A DNA stretch of 56,837 nt from Acidimicrobiaceae bacterium. GTDB taxonomy: Bacteria; Actinomycetota; Acidimicrobiia; Acidimicrobiales; Bog-793. Each line of letters starts with the position of its first letter. The stretch's first letter is position 1. Made by a program: the position numbers and the translations under genes. This document shows, in pieces, positions 9,200 through 16,889 of this stretch. Below the pieces are notes generated by a model. It saw only the letters and a program-made list of their open reading frames with translations, was not told where the DNA came from and did no database searches. Where the stretch lies: NCBI GenBank assembly GCA_025464005.1, contig JAODBO010000014.1, positions 1 to 56,837 on the forward strand, written 5' to 3'.

Positions 9200-9502
9200 A
9201 TGCCTGGCGTGAAGCGGATGGAACTGGTGATCGTGGCGGCGATCGTCGTGTCGCTCCCCTCCTTCGCCCAAGCCTTCAACGGCGGCATCACCGCATCGGC
9301 CGCGCTCGTGCGCTTCGGGCTCGCGCTGCTCGTCTGCTGGGCGCTCGGCGCAATCGTCGAACGCACCATCGACACCTACGCCCGGGAGGCGCGCCAGAAG
9401 GAGATCGAGCGCCGCGTCGCGCAGGCGCTCGCCGCGCGGGAGTCGTTCTGGAAGGACCAGATCCCAGCCGAGGCCGAGGTCGAGGCCGAGAAGCGCTCCT
9501 GA
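9200..9502 (+). CDS. Small two-helix membrane protein of the flhA operon
   Basis: 100 aa if started at the ATG at 9200, 4 nt after the FlhF-like stop; an in-frame ATG at 9218 is an alternative. Residues about 7-20 and 30-46 are hydrophobic (MELVIVAAIVVSLPSF, then LVRFGLALLVCWALGAI), followed by a charged, probably helical, cytoplasmic tail rich in E, R and A. I recognise no family. Its place directly after flhA and the FlhF-like gene suggests a flagellar export or placement accessory. Confidence 0.65.
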   Translation: MPGVKRMELVIVAAIVVSLPSFAQAFNGGITASAALVRFGLALLVCWALGAIVERTIDTYAREARQKEIERRVAQALAARESFWKDQIPAEAEVEAEKRS

Positions 9503-9589
9503 GGTTCTGTGGCTGCGTCGGCCACCCGGCGCGGTCGCTCCGGTACGATGCGGGGCATCTGACGCCGACTACGCAGGGAGGGACAGGGC

Positions 9590-10180
9590 ATGCTGGTGCT
9601 ACGCAGGCGTGCCCAGGAGGCGATCGTGTTCGAGGGCGGGCTCGTGCTCACCCTCGTCGACGTGATCGATCACCGGGCGTGGCTCTCCTTCGCCTCACCC
9701 ACGATCCCCGTGCCCGTCGTCGTGTCGGCGCTCTCGACGGGACCCGGCACCGCATGCATCGCGGTCCGCTCCCCCGCGTCCATCGCACGTCACGGAAATG
9801 TCATCTCGATGATGCTCGAGGAGCCTGCGAAAGCCGCTAGCGAAGTCGCTAGCGATGCGGTCCTCTTGGTGAACAGATCTCTCGGTGATCGGCTCGTCTT
9901 CGATGGCCTGTCCCTCGAGGTGGCCTCACTCGATCAGGGGCGCGCCGTCCTCGCCGCACGCGTCGCGGAGGTCGAAGGCGCCGTCGGCGTGTCCGTCTTC
10001 TCCGTTTCCGGAGTCGAGGTCAAGATCGGCATCGACGCTCCTTCGGACGTGCGCGTCTTCAGGGAAGAGATATGGCGCGCCATGCGCAGCGCCAACGAGG
10101 ACGCCGCGGCCTGGTCGCCATCGGACCTCGAGTCGCTCGCGGCCAGCCCTCGCACGAGCGCGGGCTCGGACCGGGATTAG
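9590..10180 (+). CDS. csrA: Double-length CsrA-like RNA-binding regulator
   Basis: 196 aa against about 60-70 for CsrA. CsrA binds GGA motifs near ribosome sites and blocks translation, classically of flagellin mRNA. Two CsrA units can be read. Lobe 1, residues 1-75, starts MLVLRRRAQEAIVFEG and ends ACIAVRSPASIARHG, which follows VRIGIDAPKDVSVHRE only loosely. Lobe 2, residues 90-166, starts AVLLVNRSLGDRLVFDG and ends VKIGIDAPSDVRVFREEIW, almost canonical and with the RNA-contacting Arg kept. Each lobe has about 20 extra residues before the conserved end. GGGAGGGACAGGGC precedes the ATG. A TACGAT at 9542-9547 may be a vegetative -10. Confidence 0.8.
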   Translation: MLVLRRRAQEAIVFEGGLVLTLVDVIDHRAWLSFASPTIPVPVVVSALSTGPGTACIAVRSPASIARHGNVISMMLEEPAKAASEVASDAVLLVNRSLGDRLVFDGLSLEVASLDQGRAVLAARVAEVEGAVGVSVFSVSGVEVKIGIDAPSDVRVFREEIWRAMRSANEDAAAWSPSDLESLAASPRTSAGSDRD

Positions 10181-10633
10181 TCAGGCGTCGGCGGCAGATC
10201 GCGCCGACGGTGCGTCGACCGCTACCGCGACGCCGTAGAGCGCGTCCTGCAGGACGACCTGCGACGCCCGGTCGCTGCGGCGGTTCACCACGATCGGACC
10301 CATCAGATTCACCGTGGGAGCGGCGCCGCCATGGCGTGTCACGAGGGTGAATATCTCCACGTCACCGCTGCCCGTCAGCCCGAGCGCCGCTGCCTCGGGC
10401 TCCGGGATCTCGACCACGTAGTCACGATATAGCGCGCCAGGAGCGACGACGATGAAGCCGAGGCCCTCCTCGTCGAGCGATGAAAGGGTGGCGAAGGGCG
10501 CGTACGCGTCGCCGAGGCTGCGCAGCATGTAACGGCGCGTGCCGGGAAAGCCGATGAGCGGGCGGTCGAAGATGAGGATGCGCTCGGCCACGGTCGTCGG
10601 CTGCGCGTCGGTGACGGTCAGGGTGTCGCTCAT
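10181..10633 (-). CDS. fliW: Flagellar assembly factor FliW
   Basis: 150 aa, normal FliW length. FliW binds flagellin and, when flagellin is secreted, is freed to bind CsrA and relieve its repression. Recognisable parts are ILIFDRPLIGFPGTRRYML, a central VVAPGALYRDYVVEIP segment and VNLMGPIVVNRRS (family form: NLxAPIVIN). The ATG at 10633 has GGAAGAGG upstream. It is the last gene of the flgN-flgK-flgL-fliW run, 32 nt after flgL. Its stop codon abuts the stop of the convergent csrA gene with no base between. Confidence 0.93.
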   Translation of the reverse strand: MSDTLTVTDAQPTTVAERILIFDRPLIGFPGTRRYMLRSLGDAYAPFATLSSLDEEGLGFIVVAPGALYRDYVVEIPEPEAAALGLTGSGDVEIFTLVTRHGGAAPTVNLMGPIVVNRRSDRASQVVLQDALYGVAVAVDAPSARSAADA

Positions 10634-10665
10634 GGGCGTGGCCTCTTCCGGGCTGCTAGAGGGGG

Positions 10666-11640
10666 TCAGAGGTACTTGACGAGCGAGTCGGCCGAGAGCT
10701 GGGAGGTGGCGTAGAGCGCGGACTGGTACGCCGCCTGCTGGAGCTGGAGGCTCGTGAGCGCCTGGGCCATGTTCGTGTCCTGCACCGAGCCGAGCTCGCC
10801 CTGGATGGCGGTGAGTGATCCGGTCGCCTGCGTCGCGAAGTTCTGCACGGACTGCTGGTTGGCGCCGAGCACGCCCGCGGCCGACTCGCTCTGCGAGAGC
10901 GCCGCGGTGAGGTTCGTCAGGTCGGTGCCGGTCACGTTCTGGATCGCCGCGTTGCGCGCCGCCGTGGTCGTGGCCGATGACGCCGTGTTGAGGTCGTTGA
11001 CGATCTGCTGGAGGACGCCGGCCGTCGATCCGCCCTGCCCCGTCCCGAGCAGCCCGGTCGTCCCGCTCCCGAAGACCTCGGGGCCCGTCGCGGCCACGGC
11101 GACCATCGTGCCGGGCGCGACGGTGCGCGTCGGCGCGGTCGAGTTCCCGAGGTAGTTGCCGTTGGCGTCGTAGGACGCGGTGGCGTTTCCCGTCCCGGCG
11201 AAGATCGGCTGGCCTCCCGCCTCGGTCGTGTTGGCGAGATTGAGCAGCTGGCTGAGCGCGCTTCCCACCTGGGCGGAGGTACTCGTGAGCGTGGCCGAGT
11301 CGCTCGTCAAGGACGAACCGCTGATCCCCTCGACGACGCTCTTCACCGACTGGAGGACGCTCAGGACGGAGTCGACCGTCGAGTTGCCGAGGCTCAGCCA
11401 GCCGACGCCGTCGGCGGAATTCGCGGCGTACTGGTTCGCGCGGGTCACGCTCCCCTGCATCTGCAGGATGCTCGCGGCACCCGCCGGGTTGTCCGAGGCG
11501 GCGTTGATCGCGTCGCCGGTCGAGACCTGCTGCTCGATCGTGGCGAGGTTCGCCTGGTCGGTCGTGAGCCCGGAGATCATCGAGTTGGTGAGCACGCTCG
11601 GCGTGATGACGATCGCAGACGTGGACGGGATGGAGCTCAT
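10666..11640 (-). CDS. flgL: Flagellar hook-associated protein 3 (FlgL)
   Basis: 324 aa. FlgL joins the hook to the flagellin filament. The flagellin-like N-terminus is visible (LTNSMISGLTTDQANLATIE, then GDAINAASDNPAGAASILQM) and the C-terminal coiled segment ends in ALYATSQLSADSLVKYL. The middle region is Ala/Ser/Thr/Gly-rich, as in many filament-surface domains. It lies 13 nt after flgK and belongs to the same transcript. Hydroxyamino-acid richness makes it, like flagellin, a possible acceptor for the glycosylation genes nearby. Confidence 0.93.
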   Translation of the reverse strand: MSSIPSTSAIVITPSVLTNSMISGLTTDQANLATIEQQVSTGDAINAASDNPAGAASILQMQGSVTRANQYAANSADGVGWLSLGNSTVDSVLSVLQSVKSVVEGISGSSLTSDSATLTSTSAQVGSALSQLLNLANTTEAGGQPIFAGTGNATASYDANGNYLGNSTAPTRTVAPGTMVAVAATGPEVFGSGTTGLLGTGQGGSTAGVLQQIVNDLNTASSATTTAARNAAIQNVTGTDLTNLTAALSQSESAAGVLGANQQSVQNFATQATGSLTAIQGELGSVQDTNMAQALTSLQLQQAAYQSALYATSQLSADSLVKYL

Positions 11641-11653
11641 GAGCCAATACCTC

Positions 11654-13096
11654 CTAGACCGCTGCCAGGAGCGACTGCATCGTGGCGTCGATGACGCTCA
11701 CGACCTTCGCGGATGCCTGGTAGTTCGCCTGGAACTGCATGAGCGCTGCGAGCTGGGCGTCCTGGTTCACGCCGGTCACCGACTGGAGCGCCTGCTGTGC
11801 CTGGTTGGCGACGGCCGTCTGCGACGTCAGCTGGGTGTTGGCGTTCTGGGTGTCCGAGCCGATCCCCTCCACGAGGTTCTGGTAGGTGAGGTCGGGACCG
11901 GTCGAGACCGTCCCCCGCTCGGCCATCGCCTGGGCGTTGCTCCCGTCGTTCGCGCCGATCGGGCCCGTCCCCGTGGAGTTCGCGCCTGCCGCGGCGATGA
12001 GCGTGGGATCGGCGACGACGGCTGCGTTGACGGTGATGGTCCCGGCGCTCATCGGGCCCGTCGAGGAGAAGAGCGGCTCAGTCGATCCCGAGACCCCTGA
12101 CGCGGTGTAGCCGCTCGCGAGCTGGGTGTTGACCGTCGACGCGAGGGCCGTTGCCACGCTGTCCAGCTGCGCCTGGTACTTCGGGATGTACTGGTTCACC
12201 CCGGACAGCAGTCCGGCGAGGGCCCCGCTGCTGACCGGCGCGGCGACGCCCTCCGCGGAGCCGACGAGCGAGCCGGTCGCCGAGGGGGGGTAGGCGTAGA
12301 TCGTCGTCGTCGTCGAGGTCGGCGTCCCCGACGGAGGGGTGGTCGAGAGGGTCGCCGCCTGGTTCCCCTGCAGGACGTTGATGCCGCCGAGGGAGATCTG
12401 CGCGGTGCCGTTCGCCTGCATCTGGACATTGACGCCGGCGAGCGAGGACAGCTGCCCGAGCACGTTGTTCAGCTGGTCGGCGAGCTGGTTCGAGCTCTGC
12501 CCGCCCCCAGTGGTCTGGATGATGGTGCCGTTGAGCGACGCAGCCTGGCCGAGCAGGGTGTTGACCTGGCCGACGTCGGTCTGCAGCGAGCTCGAAGTGT
12601 TCGTGGCGAGCTGGTCGAGCTGGGTCGAGGCCTCGTGCAGGCTCGTCGCGATGCCTTGGGCCATGTTCACGATCTGCGTGCGTGGCGCCGAGCCGGACGG
12701 ATCCTGGGCGACGCTGTCCCACGCCGACCAGAACGTCGACAGCTCGCCAGCGATGCTCGAGTTCGTGCTCGCCGTCGACGCGGCCGCGGTCGTCTGACCG
12801 AGCGGGAAGACGTCCTCTATGCCGGTGAGCACCTGCTGGAGCGAGCTGATGTTGGACAGCGAACCCTGTGCCTGCAGGTTGTTCGCCGACAGCATCGCCG
12901 AGTTCACCTGCGACACCGAGGTGACCAGCACGCCGTCGCCGACGCCGAGCTGGCCGCCGCCGGGAAGCGTCGAGAGCTGGGCCGTCTGGGCTACATAGCC
13001 GGGCGTCTGGGAGTTCGACAGGTTCTCGGCGGCGACGTCGATCTCGGCCATCGAGGCGTTCAGCCCCGACGCCGCAATGCTCAGGCCGGCGTCCAC
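11654..13096 (-). CDS. flgK: Flagellar hook-associated protein 1 (FlgK)
   Basis: 480 aa. The N-terminus (LSIAASGLNASMAEIDVAAE, then NLSNSQTPGYV) carries the rod/hook-family motif, and the C-terminus returns to a heptad-like helix (FQANYQASAKVVSVIDATMQ). FlgK forms the first hook-filament junction ring. Length is within the family range. The gene starts 4 nt after the FlgN-like gene, matching the chaperone-cargo pairing of FlgN with FlgK and FlgL. Confidence 0.93.
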   Translation of the reverse strand: MDAGLSIAASGLNASMAEIDVAAENLSNSQTPGYVAQTAQLSTLPGGGQLGVGDGVLVTSVSQVNSAMLSANNLQAQGSLSNISSLQQVLTGIEDVFPLGQTTAAASTASTNSSIAGELSTFWSAWDSVAQDPSGSAPRTQIVNMAQGIATSLHEASTQLDQLATNTSSSLQTDVGQVNTLLGQAASLNGTIIQTTGGGQSSNQLADQLNNVLGQLSSLAGVNVQMQANGTAQISLGGINVLQGNQAATLSTTPPSGTPTSTTTTIYAYPPSATGSLVGSAEGVAAPVSSGALAGLLSGVNQYIPKYQAQLDSVATALASTVNTQLASGYTASGVSGSTEPLFSSTGPMSAGTITVNAAVVADPTLIAAAGANSTGTGPIGANDGSNAQAMAERGTVSTGPDLTYQNLVEGIGSDTQNANTQLTSQTAVANQAQQALQSVTGVNQDAQLAALMQFQANYQASAKVVSVIDATMQSLLAAV

Positions 13097-13100
13097 CGGC

Positions 13101-13622
13101 TCAGGCCTTCGTGTTCAAGATGTTGGCGGACTGCTGCGTGCTCACCGGCGCACCGCTCGCGTCGTACGCGGTGGTGGTCTCGACGCCGAGCAACGAGAGC
13201 GCGGCCGTCGTTGCGAGGTAACCGCGGGCGAGAAGCTTGCGATTCTCGCCGCAGAGGATGCTCACCCGCTCGACCGAGCGCTTCAGCTCGTCGCGACCTT
13301 GGCCGAAGATGTACGTCCACGGCTCCTCGACTGCGGCTGCGATCTCGCGGAGCGTCGACTCCGGCGAGAGGCTGAGGGAGGTCGCAGCTCGGGACAGCGC
13401 GGCGCGAAACACCGCGTCGGAGTCCTGGACCGCGTCGATCGCCGCCTCGAGCTCTTGGGTCGTCTCGCTGACCCACGTCGTACAGCCACCCGAGAGCATC
13501 ATCTGCTGCACCTCGAACTTGAAGCGCAGTCGGCTGAGCGCGTCGATCTGGGTCGCGATGGTCGTCGCGAGAGCTTCGAGCGGAGTGTCGCGTACGAGTT
13601 CCACGTCATGTCTCATCGGCAC
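13101..13622 (-). CDS. flgN: FlgN-type flagellar export chaperone
   Basis: 173 aa and predicted mostly helical, with a long N-terminal helix (EALATTIATQIDALSRLRFK) and the conserved-looking C-terminal LLARGYLATTAALSLLG. FlgN chaperones keep FlgK and FlgL unfolded and deliver them to FlhA. Family assignment rests mainly on position directly before flgK and on size and helix content, as FlgN sequences diverge strongly. The 54-nt gap upstream contains a GCTGTTAG box but no matching -35, so co-transcription from flbD is favoured. Confidence 0.75.
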   Translation of the reverse strand: MPMRHDVELVRDTPLEALATTIATQIDALSRLRFKFEVQQMMLSGGCTTWVSETTQELEAAIDAVQDSDAVFRAALSRAATSLSLSPESTLREIAAAVEEPWTYIFGQGRDELKRSVERVSILCGENRKLLARGYLATTAALSLLGVETTTAYDASGAPVSTQQSANILNTKA

Positions 13623-13676
13623 GACGGCTGACGTTCTTGAGCAAGTTCACAGACACCTAACAGCTTCATCACCGAA

Positions 13677-14273
13677 TCACTGCTGCTGGAGTACGTAGCT
13701 CGTGAAGTAGACCGCCGAAACCTGCTGGGCCCCCTCGGTCGTGCCGAGCTCGGACTGGAAGGCGTGCAGCAGCGCCGCCTGCAGCGCCGCCCTCCCGGGC
13801 GTCGAGAGCAGCGTCGCGTAGGAGTTCCCTCCGATGATCTGAACCGCGGTGCCGACGAGCTCGGACGTGTCCTTCGTGACCACCTTCGAGCTGCCCACTT
13901 TCGTCAGCTGCAGGCTGATGGAGATCTGGGCGAGGCTCCCGTCGGGAAGGTTGGTCGTCACCGAGCTCGGGAAGTCGAAGATCGCGCCGGCGGGCACCGG
14001 GTCGTGCGGCCCGTAGTGCGGCTTGATGATCTTGCCCTTGGCGACGTAGCCGACCACCAGCACGAGCAGGACGAGCGCGACGACCTTGACCGGGATCTTC
14101 CTCTTCGTCCCGGGCGCCGACTTCTCGTCCTTCTTCTCGGACGTCTTGGCGAGCTTCCTGTCGGCAGCGGGCGTCGCGGGACCTACGGCAGCGGCTGGTG
14201 GTCGTATCCCGGCGAGCCGGTTCGCCGCGGCCTGCGCGGCCGGGGTGCTCGGCGCGGTTGTCGAGTCGGGCAT
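13677..14273 (-). CDS. fliL: Flagellar basal-body-associated protein FliL
   Basis: 198 aa from the ATG at 14273, which has AGGAGTG directly upstream; the frame is open further but runs into motB. A disordered Ala/Pro/Lys-rich N-terminus of about 60 residues is followed by one membrane helix (VKVVALVLLVLVVGYVA) and a periplasmic-side domain with the FliL pattern (FDFPSSVTTNLPDG, ISISLQLTK). The end VSAVYFTSYVLQ corresponds to the family's VxxVYFTxFVxQ. FliL rings surround the stator and support torque. Confidence 0.9.
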   Translation of the reverse strand: MPDSTTAPSTPAAQAAANRLAGIRPPAAAVGPATPAADRKLAKTSEKKDEKSAPGTKRKIPVKVVALVLLVLVVGYVAKGKIIKPHYGPHDPVPAGAIFDFPSSVTTNLPDGSLAQISISLQLTKVGSSKVVTKDTSELVGTAVQIIGGNSYATLLSTPGRAALQAALLHAFQSELGTTEGAQQVSAVYFTSYVLQQQ

Positions 14274-14286
14274 CACTCCTCCTCGG

Positions 14287-15063
14287 TCATCCGGACGCCG
14301 TGCCCAGGATGACGACGTCGATGCGACGGTTCTTGGCCTGATTGACGGCCGTGTTGTTGGGCGCGGCGGCGTGGGTGTCGCTGTAGCCACTCGCGGAGAG
14401 CCGAGTCGCAGGAACGCCATCGACGACGTTCAGGCGGTTCGTGACGTTCGCCGCGCGCGCCGCGGAGAGCTCCCAGTTGGACGCGAACGGTCCCCCGTTG
14501 ATCGGCTGGTTGTCCGTGTAGCCCTGGACCTCGATGAGGTTCGGCTTCGGCCGGACGACGGTGGCGATCGTGTCGACGATCTGCGCGCCGGCGACGCCGA
14601 GGGCGGCCGAGTCGGTCTGGAAGAAGACGCGGTCGGCGAGGATCTGGACGACGACCGAGCTGGCGCCGAGATTCACCTTCGCATAGCTGGAGAGGTGCTC
14701 CTGGGCGAGCGCGCGGCTGATCTCGTCGGCGATCTGGCGCAGCTGAGCGGCGTTCACCTTCGGCGAGCCGGCACCGCCGGTGCCGACCTGCGAGGCGAGG
14801 CCGGCCTGGCCGGCGATGGACGGGGCGGACAGCAGCCCCGTCCCGCCCGGCAGGCTGATCCCGGACGGGTTGAAGGTCTGCGTCAGGCCGAGCTTGAACT
14901 CGAGGAACTTCTTCACGCTGATGGTGCTCAGCGAGAACAGCACGATGAACAGCGCGAGCAGGAGCGTGATCATGTCGGCATAGGTGAGCAGCCACCGCTC
15001 CATGCCTCCTTCGTGCTCCTCGACGTGCGCGACGCGGCGCCGGCGCCGGCTGTTCGTGCTCAC
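14287..15063 (-). CDS. motB: Flagellar stator protein MotB
   Basis: 258 aa. A basic N-terminus (SRRRRRVAH) precedes one membrane helix, LLTYADMITLLLALFIVLFS, whose D30 is the proton-carrying aspartate. A plug/linker follows, then an OmpA-like peptidoglycan-binding domain at about residues 165-255 (IEVQGYTDNQPI, NWELSAARAANV). With MotA it forms the proton channel that drives the rotor and anchors it to the wall. It overlaps motA by 4 nt (15060-15063) and fliL follows 13 nt later. Confidence 0.95.
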   Translation of the reverse strand: MSTNSRRRRRVAHVEEHEGGMERWLLTYADMITLLLALFIVLFSLSTISVKKFLEFKLGLTQTFNPSGISLPGGTGLLSAPSIAGQAGLASQVGTGGAGSPKVNAAQLRQIADEISRALAQEHLSSYAKVNLGASSVVVQILADRVFFQTDSAALGVAGAQIVDTIATVVRPKPNLIEVQGYTDNQPINGGPFASNWELSAARAANVTNRLNVVDGVPATRLSASGYSDTHAAAPNNTAVNQAKNRRIDVVILGTASG

Positions 15064-15845
15064 GCCGCGGCGCCCTTCTCCTCAGCACGGCCGCGCGACT
15101 GGGGAGCGAGGAAGGACTCCATGCGCGTCCGCACGAACCGGGAGCTCGCGCCGTTCTGGATCGCCAGCAAGCCCTCGATCTCCATGTGCTTGATCTGAAC
15201 CTCGATCGCACTGGCGCGCTTCAACTTGTTGGAGATCGGGATCCACATCACGTTTGCGCTGAGGACGCCCCACAGCGTCGCGGTGAAGGCGGAGCCGATG
15301 CCCGGACCGAGTGCTTGCGGGTCGGACAGGTTCCCGAGGACGTGCACGAGGCCGATGACCGTTCCGACGATCCCGAGCGTGGGCGCGAAGCCGCCCATGT
15401 CCGCGAAGAGCTTCGCCCCCATCCGGTGTCGGGCCTCGGTGCTGGCAATGTCGTTCTCGAGGACGTCGAGGATCTCCTCGGAGTTCGTCCCGTCGACGGC
15501 GAGCTCGATGCCACGCCGCAGGAAGGGATCGTCGATGTTGTGCGTCTCCTTGTCGAGGGCGATGATCCCCGAGTTCTTCGCGATCCCGGCGAGACGAGAC
15601 ATCTCGTGGATCGCGAGCTCCATGTCGTAGGCGTCGCCCTTGGTGGCGCGAAGCAGCGTCGGCCGGATTCCCTTGAGATCGGACTTCATGTACCCGGCAG
15701 TCGCGGCGAAGAACGTCCCCCCGAAGACGAGCAGCAGTGGCGCCGGCTTGATCAGCACGGTCGGGCTGCTGCCGTCGAGGAGCATCGCGACGATCACGCA
15801 GAGCAGGGACCCGCCGATCGCCATCGGCGTCCAGGTGTCCTTCAC
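15060..15845 (-). CDS. motA: Flagellar stator protein MotA
   Basis: 261 aa with four membrane segments. GGFAPTLGIVGTVIGLVHVL (residues 151-170) contains the conserved proline P155 that lines the proton path. A large cytoplasmic loop between helices 2 and 3 holds the charged residues that touch FliG (RRGIELAVDG). It overlaps the upstream flbD by 4 nt (15842-15845) and the downstream motB by 4 nt, so stator subunits are translated together. Confidence 0.95.
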   Translation of the reverse strand: MKDTWTPMAIGGSLLCVIVAMLLDGSSPTVLIKPAPLLLVFGGTFFAATAGYMKSDLKGIRPTLLRATKGDAYDMELAIHEMSRLAGIAKNSGIIALDKETHNIDDPFLRRGIELAVDGTNSEEILDVLENDIASTEARHRMGAKLFADMGGFAPTLGIVGTVIGLVHVLGNLSDPQALGPGIGSAFTATLWGVLSANVMWIPISNKLKRASAIEVQIKHMEIEGLLAIQNGASSRFVRTRMESFLAPQSRGRAEEKGAAA

Positions 15846-16144
15846 GGCGTCCCGCCTCCGTCCTCGCTCGGTGCCGGAGCGAGGAGACGGAGCGGCCCGT
15901 CCTTGGTCGCTCCGTCGAGCACCGGGCCCGCAGGGATCCCGCTCGTGCCCATGCGGTCGGCGAGCGCCTGGACGACAGCCCGGTCCTCCCGGTGCAGCCG
16001 CACGACCTCCTCGATCGACTCCCTGACGATGTAGCTCGTCCCGTTCACGAGCATCAGATGCGTCTCCGGGCCGCCGTCGACTCGCTCGATGAGCGCGCCA
16101 TTGATAGCGACAGCCAGCCCTTGAAGATTGTGAACGGTGATCAT
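15842..16144 (-). CDS. flbD: FlbD family flagellar protein
   Basis: 100 aa. The first 55 residues follow the small FlbD family: MITVHNLQGLAVAINGALIE, then an ETHLMLVNGTSYIV strand pair and ESIEEVVRL. The C-terminal 45 residues are an extension not seen in typical 60-75-aa FlbD proteins. Function is not settled; FlbD genes usually precede motA-motB, as here. This is the first gene of flbD-motA-motB-fliL-flgN-flgK-flgL-fliW. Confidence 0.85.
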   Translation of the reverse strand: MITVHNLQGLAVAINGALIERVDGGPETHLMLVNGTSYIVRESIEEVVRLHREDRAVVQALADRMGTSGIPAGPVLDGATKDGPLRLLAPAPSEDGGGTP

Positions 16145-16192
16145 CTCTCGTCTTCCTTGCCGGATCGGGACTAGAGCGCGGTCCTACAAGAG

Positions 16193-16221
16193 CTATCGGC
16201 GCAAGGGCGCGAGATCTTGAG
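16193..16221 (-). promoter_or_regulatory. Sigma28-like promoter of the flbD-motAB-flg operon
   Basis: Minus strand: CTCAA, 16 nt, GCCGATAG, an almost perfect sigma28 match. The predicted start near 16186 leaves about 40 nt before the flbD ATG at 16144. It lies between flbD and the stop of the degenerate GGDEF gene. Confidence 0.75.
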
Positions 16222-16280
16222 GACGCCGCCGGGGCGGCGCTATCTCGAGCGCGCCGCAGAAAGAAGTACGGGAGGAAGCG

Positions 16281-16874
16281 TCAGGCTTCGCGAGAACGAA
16301 GCGCTCGCAGGTGCCTGCGGGCGAGCGAGCGAGAGCCGGCGCTGCGCCGGTCCACGACTGCTTGGCCCCCGCCGACCACGTCGCGGGCGTCCGGTCCCGC
16401 GTGGCCGAGCACCCGCGATGGTCCGGTGCGCGAAGCGCGCGCCGCATCGAGCAGCTCCGAGACCTCGACGGGTCCATTCGTCGGCTCGAAGGTGGCGCGG
16501 CCGACGATCACCTCGGGGTCGTGCGAGTCCGCCGCGCCGAGCCCCTTCGCCGCGAGTTGCGCGGTGATCCAGCCGACGACCATCTCCCCGCCGTCGACGT
16601 CGGTGTCGGGGAGCGCCACGCCGAACTCGTGCTCGGCGAGCCGCGCGACGACGTCCTCGCCGCGCAGGTCGGATCGCAGCATCCGGGCGATCGTGTAGAT
16701 CGACGCTGAGTCCGGCGTCGAGGAGGTGCGTCCCTTTCGCGTATCGGTGGCGATCTTGATCGACAGCACCGTCGCGCACTCGCCCGCTCGGCTCGCCCGC
16801 CGGACGACGTGGTCCACCACGAAGGTGAATGCGCCGAAGTTCATCAGGCCTGTCTGCTCATCGCGAGTCGTCAT
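16281..16874 (-). CDS. Degenerate GGDEF-domain protein
   Basis: 197 aa. The opening DEQTGLMNFGAF (5-16) is the DxLTGLxNRRxF start of GGDEF domains, and the catalytic site position reads RLAEHEFGVALPD (78-90), so the GGDEF motif itself has become AEHEF. Loss of both glycines predicts no diguanylate cyclase activity. No upstream I-site RxxD is seen. It may bind c-di-GMP or GTP, or act as a protein partner. It sits 15 nt after the receiver-CheX gene and is presumably co-transcribed with it from the promoter at 17830. The last 35 residues are Arg-rich and unlike the domain. Confidence 0.65.
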   Translation of the reverse strand: MTTRDEQTGLMNFGAFTFVVDHVVRRASRAGECATVLSIKIATDTRKGRTSSTPDSASIYTIARMLRSDLRGEDVVARLAEHEFGVALPDTDVDGGEMVVGWITAQLAAKGLGAADSHDPEVIVGRATFEPTNGPVEVSELLDAARASRTGPSRVLGHAGPDARDVVGGGQAVVDRRSAGSRSLARRHLRALRSREA

Positions 16875-16889
16875 GTCACTCCCCTATCC

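Noticed and set aside
10634..11647. Long minus-strand frame fused to fliW upstream
   Set aside because: The upstream part is the shadow of flgL in another frame; fliW starts at the ATG at 10633 with a good ribosome site.
13623..13676. GCTGTTAG upstream of flgN (minus strand) as a sigma28 promoter
   Set aside because: The -35 position 16 nt away is CAGCA and lies in the fliL stop region; co-transcription with fliL is simpler.
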